37,222 nucleotides of DNA from Actinacidiphila cocklensis (lineage in GTDB: Bacteria; Actinomycetota; Actinomycetes; Streptomycetales; Streptomycetaceae): positions 1 to 37,222 of the forward strand of contig NZ_CAJSLV010000097.1 of the NCBI RefSeq assembly GCF_907177275.1, read 5' to 3'. Position numbers and translations under genes: made by a program. The notes beneath the pieces are model-generated. The model saw only the letters and a program-made list of their open reading frames with translations, was not told the DNA's origin and searched no databases. This document shows, piece after piece, positions 7,073-15,293 of the stretch. The first letter of the stretch is position 1, and every line of letters begins with the position of its first letter.

Positions 7073-8394
7073 CGGCCGGCGGCCGGGCCGTGCAGCACCT
7101 CGGCGACCGCGTCGGCCAGCGGCTCGATGTCGCCGTGGGCGAGCGGTGAGACGGTCAGCCGCACACCGGGCGCCGAGCGCGCCCGGAAGCGGGCGCCGGG
7201 TGCGACCGCCCAGCCGCGCTGGAGCAGTCCTGCGACCGCGCCGGTCTCGTCGCTGACCGGGACCCAGACGTTCATGCCGCTGCGCCCGTGGGACGCCACA
7301 CCCCGGGCGGCCAGCGCCCGTACCAGCGCCTCGCGCCGCTCGCCGTACGACCTGGCGACCGTTTCCGGGTCGACCGCACCGGTCTGCCAGAGGTGGACCA
7401 GGGTGTGCTGGAGCAGGTGGCTGACCCAGCCGGCGCCGAGCCGGTGCCTGCCGCGTACGCGGTCCACGGTCGTGGTGTCGCCGGTGTAGAACGCCAGTCG
7501 CAGGTCCGGCCCGTACGCCTTGGCGGCGGAACGCACCAGCGCCCAGTGGTCGGTGACGCCCGCCAGGCAGTGCAGCGGCAGGTCGGCGATGCCGCTGATG
7601 TGGTCGTCGTCGATCACCAGCACCTGGCGGTGGTCGGCGAGCACCGCGCGCAGGTCGGCCGCGCGGGCCGCCGACAGGGCCGCGCCGGTGGGATTCTGCC
7701 CGCGGTCGGTCACCACCACGGCGCGGACCCCGGACCGCAGCGCGCGGGCGACCTCCTCGGCCACCGGGCCCTCGTCGTCCACCGCCACCGGCACCACCCG
7801 CAGCCCCAGCGCCGGTACGAGGTCGAGCACGCTCCCCCAGCCGGGGTCCTCGACGGCCACCGCGTCACCCGGCCGCAGATGCGCGGTGAGCACCCGGTCC
7901 ATGGCGTCGAGCGAGCCCGAGGTGAGGCCGACGGGTCCTGCGGGCACACCGTCCGCGTCCAGCGCGGCACGGGCCAGTCGGCCCAACTCCGCGTCCACCG
8001 GCGGCCCCCCGTAGACCGCGGGCGTCCGCGCGTGCCGGGCGGCGGCCGCGGCGAGCGCCTCGGCGAGCGGGGGCAGCAGCGCCGGGTCGGGATTTCCGGT
8101 GGAGATGTCCCGCACACCGGGAGGGACCGCGATCCTGATCTGTTCCCGCGGCGCCGTCGCCGGCCTGGCCCGCACCCGGCTGCCGCGGCGGCCCGCGGTC
8201 TCGATCACCCCGCGGTCGCGCAGCAGCCGGTAGGCGGCCGCCACCGTGTTCGGGTTGACGTCCAGCTCCACGGCCAGTTCGCGCAGCGGCGGCAGCGACG
8301 TCCCCGGCCGCAGCGCACCGCTGCCGACCGCGCTCTCGATGTCGGCGGCAATACCCGATGCGCCCCGCCCGGTGATTCGGTACTCTCCTAGCAC
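7063..8394 (-). CDS. MocR-type regulator (GntR winged helix fused to class I aminotransferase)
   Basis: A 443-residue fusion. Residues 8-76 form a GntR-type winged helix (GTSLPPLRELAVELDVNPNTVAAAYRLLRDRGVI) and residues 95-435 a fold-type I aminotransferase domain. Its PLP contacts include NPTG (234-237), an Asp in VIDDDH (262-264) and the Schiff-base lysine Lys292 in RSAAKAYGPDLRLA. MocR proteins such as PdxR and GabR use this domain as a PLP or amine sensor rather than as an enzyme. It is divergent from a PNPOx-family gene and shares a direct-repeat operator with it. The GTG at 8394 has no upstream Shine-Dalgarno but a CATAAT hexamer seven bases before it, which points to a leaderless mRNA. 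Confidence 0.92.
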   Translation of the reverse strand: MLGEYRITGRGASGIAADIESAVGSGALRPGTSLPPLRELAVELDVNPNTVAAAYRLLRDRGVIETAGRRGSRVRARPATAPREQIRIAVPPGVRDISTGNPDPALLPPLAEALAAAAARHARTPAVYGGPPVDAELGRLARAALDADGVPAGPVGLTSGSLDAMDRVLTAHLRPGDAVAVEDPGWGSVLDLVPALGLRVVPVAVDDEGPVAEEVARALRSGVRAVVVTDRGQNPTGAALSAARAADLRAVLADHRQVLVIDDDHISGIADLPLHCLAGVTDHWALVRSAAKAYGPDLRLAFYTGDTTTVDRVRGRHRLGAGWVSHLLQHTLVHLWQTGAVDPETVARSYGERREALVRALAARGVASHGRSGMNVWVPVSDETGAVAGLLQRGWAVAPGARFRARSAPGVRLTVSPLAHGDIEPLADAVAEVLHGPAAGRYG

Positions 8395-8418
8395 AAATTC
8401 GATTATGCACTAGTTCAA
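8391..8418. promoter_or_regulatory. Direct-repeat operator shared by the MocR and PNPOx-family genes
   Basis: GCACAAATTCGA (8391-8402) and GCACTAGTTCAA (8407-8418) are direct repeats with 9 of 12 identical bases and a 16-base period. Between them lie the minus-strand -10 element CATAAT (8402-8407) and the overlapping plus-strand GATTAT (8401-8406). PdxR-type MocR regulators are known to bind direct repeats between their own gene and a divergent vitamin B6 gene, so this is the likely operator for both. Confidence 0.6.
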
Positions 8419-8429
8419 AGGATCGCGCT

Positions 8430-9104
8430 ATGGCCACCGCATCGCCCGCGGGCTATCCCGCCACCGACCGCAGCACACCCACCCGCTCCAGGGAACGCGC
8501 CGCCTACGACCGCGAGACCGTGCACGCGATCCTCGACGAGGGCTACGTCTGCCACCTCGGCTTCATCAGGGACGGCGCACCCGTGGTGCTGCCCACCCTC
8601 TACGCCCGCACCGGCGAGCGGCTGTACGTCCACGGGTCCACCGGGTCGCGCCCGCTGCGGGACGCCGCGGACGACGGGCTCGCGGTGTGCCTGACGGTGA
8701 CGCATGTGGACGGCCTGGTGCTCGCCAAGTCCGCCTTCCACCACTCGATCAACTACCGCTCGGTGGTGGTGCACGGCACCGCCTACCAGGTGCTGGACCC
8801 GCGGGAGCGGGCCGCCGCCCTGGACGCGATCGTCGACCAGGCCGTTCCCGGGCGTTCCGCCGACTCACGGCGGCCGAACGCGAAGGAGCTCGCGTCGACC
8901 GCCGTGATACGCCTCGACCTGAACGAGGTGTCGGCGAAGACCCGCACCGGCCCGCCCAGCGAGGAGCCCGACGACCTCACGCTCCCCCACTGGTCGGGCG
9001 TGGTCCCGGTCGTCACCTCCTACGGGGCTCCCGAACCGGCCGTGATCCCGGGCCAGGACCTGCCGCTGCCGGGCTACCTGCCGCCGGCGCCGCGGCGGCG
9101 CTGA
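8430..9104 (+). CDS. PNPOx-like split-barrel flavoprotein family protein
   Basis: A 224-residue cytoplasmic protein of the pyridoxamine 5'-phosphate oxidase-like split-barrel group (Pyridox_ox_2 type). The N-terminal part YVCHLGFIRDGAPVVLPTLYARTGERLYVHGSTGSRPLR forms the first strands and the conserved Gly-Ser-rich turn. HHSINYRSVVVHGTAYQV lies in the core barrel. Members bind FMN, F420 or heme, so enzymatic PNP oxidase activity is not certain. AAAGGA lies eight bases before the ATG. The divergent MocR gene with its shared operator argues for a role in vitamin B6 or amine metabolism. Its last 92 bases overlap the convergent EamA gene at 9013. Confidence 0.88.
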   Translation: MATASPAGYPATDRSTPTRSRERAAYDRETVHAILDEGYVCHLGFIRDGAPVVLPTLYARTGERLYVHGSTGSRPLRDAADDGLAVCLTVTHVDGLVLAKSAFHHSINYRSVVVHGTAYQVLDPRERAAALDAIVDQAVPGRSADSRRPNAKELASTAVIRLDLNEVSAKTRTGPPSEEPDDLTLPHWSGVVPVVTSYGAPEPAVIPGQDLPLPGYLPPAPRRR

Positions 9105-10068
9105 CCACCGCCGTCCGCGGCAGCCGCCGCATGCCGCGGGCCTCGTCGGCGACCAGCAGGCCGACCGCGCCCAGCAGGCACGCGGTGCCCAGCACGGTGG
9201 CCGCGGTGAGGCGCTCACCGAGCAGCGCGACGGCGAGCACCGTCGCCGACACCGGCTCGATCAGCGCGACCACCGAGACCGTCGCGGAGCGCAGCACCGC
9301 CGCGCCGGCGAAATACAGGCCGTAGGCCAGCGCGGTGGGCACCGACGCCAGGTAGCCGAGCAGCAGCAGCGTGCGGCCCAGGTCGTCCGCGTGCGGCAGC
9401 AGCCCTTCGGCCCAGGCGGCCGGGAGCAGCAGGGCAGCGCAGATCCCGAACGCCCACATCGAGGTGTCGAACGGGGCGCCTGCCACTCCCTGCCGTCCCC
9501 ACCAGCGGGTCAGCAGCGTGATCGCGGCGTAGCCGGCCGCCGAAAGGACGGCGAGGCCGACGCCTGCCGGGCGGACGGTGCCGCCTGCGCCGACCGGGTC
9601 GCCGCCCAGCACCAGGACGGCCAGGCCGCCGAGCGCGCCCGCCACGGCCAGGACACCGCCCCGGCCGAGCCGTTCGCCCATGGTGAGCCGGGCGGCCAGG
9701 GCGATCAGCACGGGACCCGAGCCGAGCGTCACGACGGTGGCCACGGCGAGCCCGGTCGAGCGGACCGCGCAGAAGTAGGCGGCCTGGAAGACGGTGAGGC
9801 CGAGACCGGTGGCCAGGACACGGCAGGCTGCCGCACCCCGCTTCCGCGGCCGCACCACGTCCCGGCGCTGGGCGGGGCGCGGGCGCAGCAGCCGGACCGC
9901 GAGCAGCAGCGCGAAGCCGCCTGCGGCCCGCCAGAAGGTGAGGGACAGCGGGCCGAGGCCGCTGCGCCCGTACAGTGCTGCCGCCACCGCGCCGGCGGTG
10001 CCCCAGCCGGTTGCTGCGACGACGACATAGATCAGGCCCCGGGTGGCCGGGGCATGCCTGAAGGACAC
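9013..10068 (-). CDS. EamA-family (DMT superfamily) exporter, RhtA-like
   Basis: A 351-residue inner-membrane protein with about ten membrane helices and two EamA repeats. The first opens with LIYVVVAATGWGTAGAVAAALYG, and the second ends near TAATVLGTACLLGAVGLLVADEARG. Helices finish about 40 residues before the C-terminus, leaving a Pro/Ala/Arg-rich cytoplasmic tail that is encoded opposite the end of the PNPOx-family gene. GTG at 10068 is preceded by GGGAGA at five bases. The exported substrate is unknown. It lies 243 bases from the next EamA gene on the same strand; a hairpin in the gap argues for separate transcripts. Confidence 0.88.
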   Translation of the reverse strand: MSFRHAPATRGLIYVVVAATGWGTAGAVAAALYGRSGLGPLSLTFWRAAGGFALLLAVRLLRPRPAQRRDVVRPRKRGAAACRVLATGLGLTVFQAAYFCAVRSTGLAVATVVTLGSGPVLIALAARLTMGERLGRGGVLAVAGALGGLAVLVLGGDPVGAGGTVRPAGVGLAVLSAAGYAAITLLTRWWGRQGVAGAPFDTSMWAFGICAALLLPAAWAEGLLPHADDLGRTLLLLGYLASVPTALAYGLYFAGAAVLRSATVSVVALIEPVSATVLAVALLGERLTAATVLGTACLLGAVGLLVADEARGMRRLPRTAVVSAAAAPAAGSPAAAGPGPGSRPVREPRRR

Positions 10069-10213
10069 GGAGTTCTCCCGTGGAGGAAGGGGGTTCGGTC
10101 GGTTCGCTCATCGCTGTGCGCGGGCAGCACCGACCGTCCCGGTCGTCCCCGGCATGTGGCTCCGCCGGCGGACCCGGTCCGCGTCTACGTCGTCAATCGG
10201 CCCTGGGCCGAGG

Positions 10214-10234
10214 CGCTGCCTGCGTCAGGCAGCG
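10214..10234 (-). terminator. Hairpin between two EamA genes
   Basis: CGCTGCCTG (10214-10222) and CAGGCAGCG (10226-10234) form a perfect nine-base stem with a three-base loop, 78 bases after the stop of the 10312-11271 gene. It is most likely that gene's terminator. A binding site for control of the 9013-10068 gene is the alternative. The rest of the 243-base gap shows no open frame I would trust. Confidence 0.55.
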
Positions 10235-10311
10235 GGAGGGGGAAGCACGGTGGAATGCATCCCCCCACCCTATGGCTCCCGGCTTCCGCCCCACCAGGTC
10301 CGTGGAGCGGG

Positions 10312-11271
10312 TCAGACCGGCGTGGGCTCGGGCGCGGGGAGGGCGTCCGGCGCAGCCGGGTGGGAGGGGGCGGCGGCGGTCTGGGCGACGAGCGCGCCGG
10401 CCAGGACGAGCGCACCGCCCACCACCTGGGCGGAGCCGAGGTGTTCCGCCAGCAGGACCCATGCGAGCACCGTGGCGACCACCGCTTCGAGCCCGGCGAC
10501 GACGCCCGCGACCTGCGGGCTGAGCGTGCGGACCGCCAGCACCCCGGTGAGGTAGGCGACGACGGTCGACACCAGCACGATCCAGCCGACCAGCAGCACG
10601 GCCGGTACGTCCCGGTCGCCCAGCGCGGCCTGGTGGCCGAGCGCGGACCAGTCCATGGTCCAGGGGTGGGCGACGGCGGTGAGGACGACCGCGCCGACGG
10701 CGAGACCGTGCGCGATGACGGTGATCGGCTCGGGCGCGTCGTCCGCCGCGGTGCCGTGGTCGGCGAGCACGAAGTACGCGACCTGGCAGCACGCGGCCCC
10801 GAAGGCGTAGAGCAGTCCGAGCGCGTCGAAGGCGAGGCCCGACCAGACCTCGACGACGCAGGTCATACCGGCCAGGGCCAGGACGACGCCGAGCGCGGCC
10901 GCCCGGGTGACGGGGCGGCGCTGGACGAAGCGGATCCAGCCCAGCAGCAGGGCGGGGCCGAGGAATTCGACCAGGATGGCGATGCCGACCGGGATGCGCG
11001 CGATGGCCACGAAGTAGAGCGCCTGGCAGCCGGTGATGGCCAGCAGCCCGAAGCCGGCGACCAGGGCGGGCCGCTGCCTGGGCAGCGCACGGGAGCGCAG
11101 CGCGACGGGCAGCAGGATGAGCGCGGCGCCGGCCACCCGCATCCACACCACCTGGAGCGGGTCGAACCCGAGGTCGATGAGCGGCTTCGCGGCGACGCCC
11201 GAGCCGCCGAAGGCGAAGGCCGACAGCAGGGCGAGCCCAAGTCCTGTGTTCCTGGCCCCTGATACGTGCAT
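10312..11271 (-). CDS. EamA-family (DMT superfamily) exporter, RhtA-like
   Basis: A 319-residue inner-membrane protein with ten predicted helices. The opening LGLALLSAFAFGGSGVAAKPLIDLGFDPLQVVWMRVAGAALILLPVAL and the later ACCQVAYFVLADHG and VAYLTGVLAVRTLSPQVAGVVAGLEAVVATVLAWVLL are the paired EamA repeats of RhtA-type threonine/homoserine exporters. The specific substrate cannot be read from sequence. It is a different subgroup from the neighbour at 9013, so a recent tandem duplication is unlikely. The region upstream holds an AT-rich patch (11310-11322) suitable for a promoter, and beyond it the heptanucleotide repeat. Confidence 0.92.
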   Translation of the reverse strand: MHVSGARNTGLGLALLSAFAFGGSGVAAKPLIDLGFDPLQVVWMRVAGAALILLPVALRSRALPRQRPALVAGFGLLAITGCQALYFVAIARIPVGIAILVEFLGPALLLGWIRFVQRRPVTRAAALGVVLALAGMTCVVEVWSGLAFDALGLLYAFGAACCQVAYFVLADHGTAADDAPEPITVIAHGLAVGAVVLTAVAHPWTMDWSALGHQAALGDRDVPAVLLVGWIVLVSTVVAYLTGVLAVRTLSPQVAGVVAGLEAVVATVLAWVLLAEHLGSAQVVGGALVLAGALVAQTAAAPSHPAAPDALPAPEPTPV

Positions 11272-11340
11272 CAGGTCATCATGGCAGCAGTCGACAGGAC
11301 CGTCATCCCTTTAATTACTGACATCCGCCGCCCACATCCG

Positions 11341-11430
11341 GTTGCCGGTTGCCGTTTGCCCGGTCGCCGTTCGCCGTTCGCCGTTCGCCGTTCGCCGTTC
11401 GCCGTTTGCCGTTTGCCGTTCGCCGTTCGC
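11341..11430. repeat. Heptanucleotide tandem repeat, GTTCGCC type
   Basis: About thirteen copies of a 7-base unit run through these 90 bases: central copies are identical GTTCGCC, and edge copies are GTTTGCC or GTTGCCG variants. It ends one base before the stop codon of the Clp-N protein gene (minus strand). Because seven is not a multiple of three, the array encodes a repeating heptapeptide (TANGERR on the minus strand) in any open frame, and loss or gain of a unit shifts frame. It is too short and lacks spacers for CRISPR. Confidence 0.9.
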
Positions 11431-11431
11431 C

Positions 11432-11974
11432 CTAGTTGCCCGCATCGCGCGGACCGGGCAGCGGACCCGGGCCGTCGTGCAGGCCGTCCGGGTCGAGGCC
11501 GGCTGACCGCAGCACGTCGGCCGCCCGGCAGTCGGGGTCGGCGGCCAGCGCCTGCAGCAGGTCGATGCCGTCGGCCTGCGCACCGCCACGCTGCCCGGCC
11601 AGCTCGACCGCGGTGCGGAAGGCCGCCGCGGCGGCCGGGCTCCAGCCCGGCACCGTCACCGTGAGGACGGGCAGCGCCCCGGAGTCCTCCACCCAGCCGC
11701 GCCAGCGCAGCCCGTAGCCGATGCTGCGCTGCACCAGATAGCCGAGCACCCGGGCGCTGCTGCCCGCCGAAGCGTCGCAGGCGGCGCGGGCGTCGGGGTC
11801 GTTCTCCAAAAGGGAGTGCAGTAGGTGGGCGGTGTCGGCCTGGGAGTCCCCGTCCCTGACCGCCCGCCGCCGCGCGCTCGCGGCGACGGCGCGCACCTCC
11901 GCGGTGAGGTGGGCGTCGTCCGCCGGGTGGGCCGGGTCGAGCGGCTGCCCGTGGTCGCTGTACACGCCATCCAT
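11432..11974 (-). CDS. Clp N-terminal (Clp-N) domain protein
   Basis: A 180-residue soluble protein with two helical Clp-N-like repeats. The first covers about residues 22-80 (LTAEVRAVAASARRRAVRDGDSQADTAHLLHSLLENDP) and the second about 115-170 (FRTAVELAGQRGGAQADGIDLLQALAADPDCRAADVL). This fold is the adaptor/substrate-binding module of ClpA, ClpB and ClpC, but no ATPase domain follows. Such free-standing copies may act as adaptors or in stress responses; nothing specific is known here. I chose the ATG at 11974, just before the first conserved segment, with a weak AGGGCA site. The TAG stop abuts a heptanucleotide repeat array. Confidence 0.85.
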   Translation of the reverse strand: MDGVYSDHGQPLDPAHPADDAHLTAEVRAVAASARRRAVRDGDSQADTAHLLHSLLENDPDARAACDASAGSSARVLGYLVQRSIGYGLRWRGWVEDSGALPVLTVTVPGWSPAAAAAFRTAVELAGQRGGAQADGIDLLQALAADPDCRAADVLRSAGLDPDGLHDGPGPLPGPRDAGN

Positions 11975-12074
11975 TGCAGCAGGTTGCCCTGGCGTGCCGC
12001 ATCGGCTCAAGGGGGCATTCCGCGTCAACCCGCGGAGGGGGGCGGCCACCGGGCGCCTCCTCCGTGGGGATGAG

Positions 12075-12773
12075 TCATGGCCACAGCAAAATGCGGGACC
12101 AGCCGTCGCCGTCGCCGTCGCGGGTGTAGCGCAGCCGGGCGTGCGAGCGGTCCGGGCGGGCCTGGAAGAACTCCGCCTCCGCGGCACGCAGCCGGTATAC
12201 GGCGTGGGTGGGAGGCACCCGCTCGGGTTCGGCGGCCACCAGGGCCTGCGCGGCGCGGCGCTCGCGGTCGTACTCCTCCTGCCCGCTCAGCGGTGTGCTG
12301 ATCCGGCCGGTGAAGGCGGCGGCGCGGGAGAGGGGGGAGCGGGCCAGGAAGTCCTGCCGGGTGGCCTCGGCGCCAAGCAGGTCCACCGGTCCCGCCATCC
12401 GGATCTGCCGGCCGTACGCGGGCCAGTACCAGGTCAGGGCGGCGACGGGCCGCGCCGAGAGGTCCCGCCCCTTGACGCTGAGCCGGTCCCCGGCGAAGAC
12501 GACGGCGCAGTCCGCGGAGTCGACACCGCGCAGCATCACCACCCGGGCGCTGGGCGTGCCGTCGGCCGCTGCGGTGCTCAGCGTCACGATGTGCGGCTCG
12601 GGTACCCCGTCGCCGAGGGCCCTGCCGAGCCAGCCGGCGAAGAGCAGCCCCGGCCGGGCGGGGGCGGTGTCCGGGTCGAACGGCGGCAGTTCCCCGGCGA
12701 GGACCGGCGCCGCCCAGACCCTCTCCATCAGGGCGCGATCCGCGGCGGCGGTGTCGTCGTCCTCGGCCTGCAC
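12075..12773 (-). CDS. PdxH-like pyridoxine/pyridoxamine 5'-phosphate oxidase
   Basis: A 232-residue FMN-dependent split-barrel protein resembling PdxH, which oxidises PNP or PMP to pyridoxal 5'-phosphate. Typical parts are PHIVTLSTAAADGTPSARVVMLRGVD (strands binding FMN), the SVKGRDLSARPVAALTWYWPAYGRQIRMAGPV core, the helix with RSPLSRAAAFTGR, and the C-terminal PNPOx dimerisation segment ending WSRILLWP. The canonical C-terminal RL.P is replaced by LLWP, so activity could differ from true PdxH (PhzG-type oxidases are the alternative). The GTG at 12773 has GGGAGG immediately upstream; a GTG four codons earlier would place that site inside the gene. Confidence 0.85.
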   Translation of the reverse strand: MQAEDDDTAAADRALMERVWAAPVLAGELPPFDPDTAPARPGLLFAGWLGRALGDGVPEPHIVTLSTAAADGTPSARVVMLRGVDSADCAVVFAGDRLSVKGRDLSARPVAALTWYWPAYGRQIRMAGPVDLLGAEATRQDFLARSPLSRAAAFTGRISTPLSGQEEYDRERRAAQALVAAEPERVPPTHAVYRLRAAEAEFFQARPDRSHARLRYTRDGDGDGWSRILLWP

Positions 12774-12852
12774 ATGTCCTCCCACGGGTTGCGGCTCCGG
12801 CTGCGTACGCCAAGTTTTGCCGGTACCGCCGCGCCCCGCACACGGGTTTCGA

Positions 12853-12889
12853 CCGGCCGTGGCCGGGGATGATCCCCGGCCGCGGCCGG
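12853..12889 (-). terminator. Terminator of the GH3 gene
   Basis: A long stem with arms at 12853-12868 and 12874-12889: sixteen base pairs including one G-T wobble pair, around a five-base loop ATGAT. It begins 44 bases after the GH3 stop codon on the minus strand and lies before the PdxH-like gene. Confidence 0.75.
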
Positions 12890-12932
12890 CCGTGGCACTA
12901 TGTGCGGCCGCCGGGGCGAGCCGCCCGGCCGG

Positions 12933-15218
12933 TCAGCGCACAGTCACCGTGGTGGTCTGGGTGCCGGCGGTGAAGACGTAGGCGCCGCGGGCCACCTGCT
13001 GCCTGCCCGAGCCGTCGATGTCGCCGGGGGTGACCGCCAGCCGGTTCGGCGGCACCTTGACCGTCACCGTCGTGCTCTGGCCGGCCGCCAGGTGCACCTT
13101 GGTGAAGGCGACCAGCTTGGTGGGCGGTGCGAGCACGTCGCTGGTCGGCTGGGACACGTAGACCGGCACGACCAGGTCGCCCGCGCGATCACCGGTGTTG
13201 GCGACGCCGACCTTGAGGCTGATGGTGTCGCGGGTGCGGGCGGTGGGCGAGCCCGCCGTGATCGAGTTGAAGGCGTAGCTGGTGTAGGACAGTCCGGCGC
13301 CGAAGCGGTAGGCCGCGTCGTAGGTCGACTCGGGTCCGCCGTTGGTGCCGGGGAGCTGCTGGTAGTACAGCGGCTCGTTGCCGACGTCCTTGGGCCAGGA
13401 CGCGCTCAGCCGGCCACTGGGGTCGACCTTGCCGAAGAGCACGTCGGCGACCGCGTGGCCGCCCTCGCTGCCGGGCAGCCAGGCCATCAGCAGGCCCTGG
13501 GTGCCGTCGGCGTCGCCGAGCACCAGCGGGCGGCCTGCGACCACCACGGTGACCACCGGCTTGCCGGTCGCCTTGAGCGCCTTGACCAGTGCCTGCTGGT
13601 CGGCGGACAGCTCGGGCCGCGGGGAGTCCGCCGCGCCCTCGGCGGCGGCCTTCTCGCCGACCACGACGACGGTCAGGTCGGCGTCCTGCGCCTTCGCCAC
13701 GGCGTCGTCCGCCGAGGTCGCACGGACCACGGACGTCCCCGAGGGGGCCGCCTCCTTGATGCCCTGCAGCACGGTGGTGCCGGGCAGCTGCACGCCGTCC
13801 GGCACGCCCTGCCAGCCGACGGTCCAGCCGCCCGCCTGGTCGTTGATGTCGTCGGCGTAGGAGCCGGCGACCACGATCTTCTTCGCCGAGGACGCGATCG
13901 GCAGCACATTGCCCTCGTTGCGCAGCAGCACCTGGGACTCGTCGGCGGCCTGCCGGGCCAGTGCGGTGTCCGCGCCGATCACCCGGGAGTCGGCCTTCGA
14001 GGCGTCGACGTAGGGGTGTTCGAACAGGCCCAGCTTGAACTTCATGGTCAGGATGCGGCTGACGGACTGGTCGATCCGGTTGACGGAGACCAGGCCGCGC
14101 TGGACGGCGGTCCTGAGCCCGTCGCTCCAGCCCTGCGCGTCGTAAGGCTCCATCGCCATGTCCAGGCCGGCGTTGACGGCCTTGGCGATGGCCTCGGGGT
14201 AGTCGGCGGCGATGTGGTAGGTCGTCTGCAGGGCGCGGACGTCCTGCCAGTCGCTGACCTCGACGCCCTGGAAGCCCCACTGGCCGCGCAGAACGTCGGT
14301 CAGCAGGTAGTGCGACGAGGTCGCCGGAATGCCGTTGACGGCACCTGAGTTGACCATCACCGACATGGCTCCGGCGTCCACCGCCTGCTTGTACGAGGGG
14401 AGCAGGGTGTCCTGCAGGTAGCGCAGCGAGACGTCGCCGGGTACGCGGTCGTGCCCGTTGCCGGGTTCGCCGTAGCCGCCGAAGTGCTTGACGGTGGCCG
14501 CGACGTCCTTGGCGCCGTCCGCGCCCTGGATGCCGGAGACCGCGGCGGACGCCAGGGTGCCGGACAGCAGCGGGTCCTCACCGTAGGTCTCGTAGTAGCG
14601 GCCCCAGCGCTGGTCGCGGGCGATGTCGGCGACCGGTGCGAAGTTCCAGTCGATGCCGGTGGCGGAGACCGCCCTGGCGGTGGACGCGCCGGCGGCCTCG
14701 ACCAGTTCGGGGTTCCAGGTGGAGCCCAGGCCGATCTCCTGCGGGAAGATCGTGGCGCCCAGCACGTTGTTGTGGCCGTGGACGGCGTCGACGCCGTAGA
14801 TGATCGGGATGTGCAGGCGCGAGTTGTCGATCGCGTACTTCTGCACGGTGTTGACCATGGTCGCCCAGTTGGCGGGCGTGTTGGCGGTCGGGCCCGCGCC
14901 GCCGCCGGAGAGCACCGAGCCCGCGGCATTGTCGACCAGCACGGACTTCAGGCAGGATTCGGTGAAGGCGCCGCCGCTCCACTCGCAGTCGCCCTGCATG
15001 CGGACGACCGAGATCTGGTCCATCTGCCCGATCTTCTCCTCCAGCGTCATGCGCTTGAGGAGGTCCTTGACCCGGACGTCGATCGGGGCCTTGGGGTTGG
15101 TGTAGCTCGGGTTGTCGCCGGCCTGCGCCGGCACGGATGCCACGGCTGCGACGCAGGCGGCCGCGGTGGCGAGTGTCAGGAGGCTTCTCATGCGTAGTCG
15201 TCGAGCGTTCGTTGGCAT
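12933..15218 (-). CDS. Secreted glycoside hydrolase family 3 (beta-glucosidase/beta-xylosidase type)
   Basis: A 761-residue exported enzyme that releases sugars from the non-reducing ends of beta-linked oligosaccharides. Residues 1-33 form a Sec signal peptide ending at AQA. The (beta/alpha)8 domain (about 45-380) contains KHFGGYG (244-250) and the nucleophile motif VSDW with Asp323. The alpha/beta sandwich domain (about 395-620) and a C-terminal fibronectin III-like domain follow. The order matches BglX-type GH3 enzymes in full length. ATG 15218 gives an n-region with five arginines; ATG 15191 is the alternative. The promoter (15294-15322) and a LacI operator (15273-15280) lie just upstream, and the divergent LacI gene is its probable repressor. 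Confidence 0.94.
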   Translation of the reverse strand: MPTNARRLRMRSLLTLATAAACVAAVASVPAQAGDNPSYTNPKAPIDVRVKDLLKRMTLEEKIGQMDQISVVRMQGDCEWSGGAFTESCLKSVLVDNAAGSVLSGGGAGPTANTPANWATMVNTVQKYAIDNSRLHIPIIYGVDAVHGHNNVLGATIFPQEIGLGSTWNPELVEAAGASTARAVSATGIDWNFAPVADIARDQRWGRYYETYGEDPLLSGTLASAAVSGIQGADGAKDVAATVKHFGGYGEPGNGHDRVPGDVSLRYLQDTLLPSYKQAVDAGAMSVMVNSGAVNGIPATSSHYLLTDVLRGQWGFQGVEVSDWQDVRALQTTYHIAADYPEAIAKAVNAGLDMAMEPYDAQGWSDGLRTAVQRGLVSVNRIDQSVSRILTMKFKLGLFEHPYVDASKADSRVIGADTALARQAADESQVLLRNEGNVLPIASSAKKIVVAGSYADDINDQAGGWTVGWQGVPDGVQLPGTTVLQGIKEAAPSGTSVVRATSADDAVAKAQDADLTVVVVGEKAAAEGAADSPRPELSADQQALVKALKATGKPVVTVVVAGRPLVLGDADGTQGLLMAWLPGSEGGHAVADVLFGKVDPSGRLSASWPKDVGNEPLYYQQLPGTNGGPESTYDAAYRFGAGLSYTSYAFNSITAGSPTARTRDTISLKVGVANTGDRAGDLVVPVYVSQPTSDVLAPPTKLVAFTKVHLAAGQSTTVTVKVPPNRLAVTPGDIDGSGRQQVARGAYVFTAGTQTTTVTVR

Positions 15219-15272
15219 CGCAGGCGTCCCGTTCCTGTTGGGGGTCCCCGGCGGACCGGGGCCGATTGCCGT

Positions 15273-15280
15273 AAACGTTT
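15273..15280. promoter_or_regulatory. LacI-family operator core (AAACGTTT)
   Basis: The perfect palindrome AAACGTTT lies in the sequence CCGTAAACGTTTCCG, the classic core bound by LacI/GalR repressors of sugar genes. It is placed at about +7 to +15 of the predicted GH3 transcript, so bound repressor would block initiation or early elongation. It lies 158 bases before the LacI start and may also serve autoregulation. Confidence 0.7.
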
Positions 15281-15293
15281 CCGATCGGCGGGA

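Noticed and set aside
9391..11262. A 623-codon plus-strand open frame
   Set aside because: Antisense to two EamA transporters with clear membrane helices, and it runs through an intergenic hairpin.
11341..11430. Possible CRISPR array
   Set aside because: The repeats are only seven bases, contiguous and without spacers, and no cas genes are in the window.
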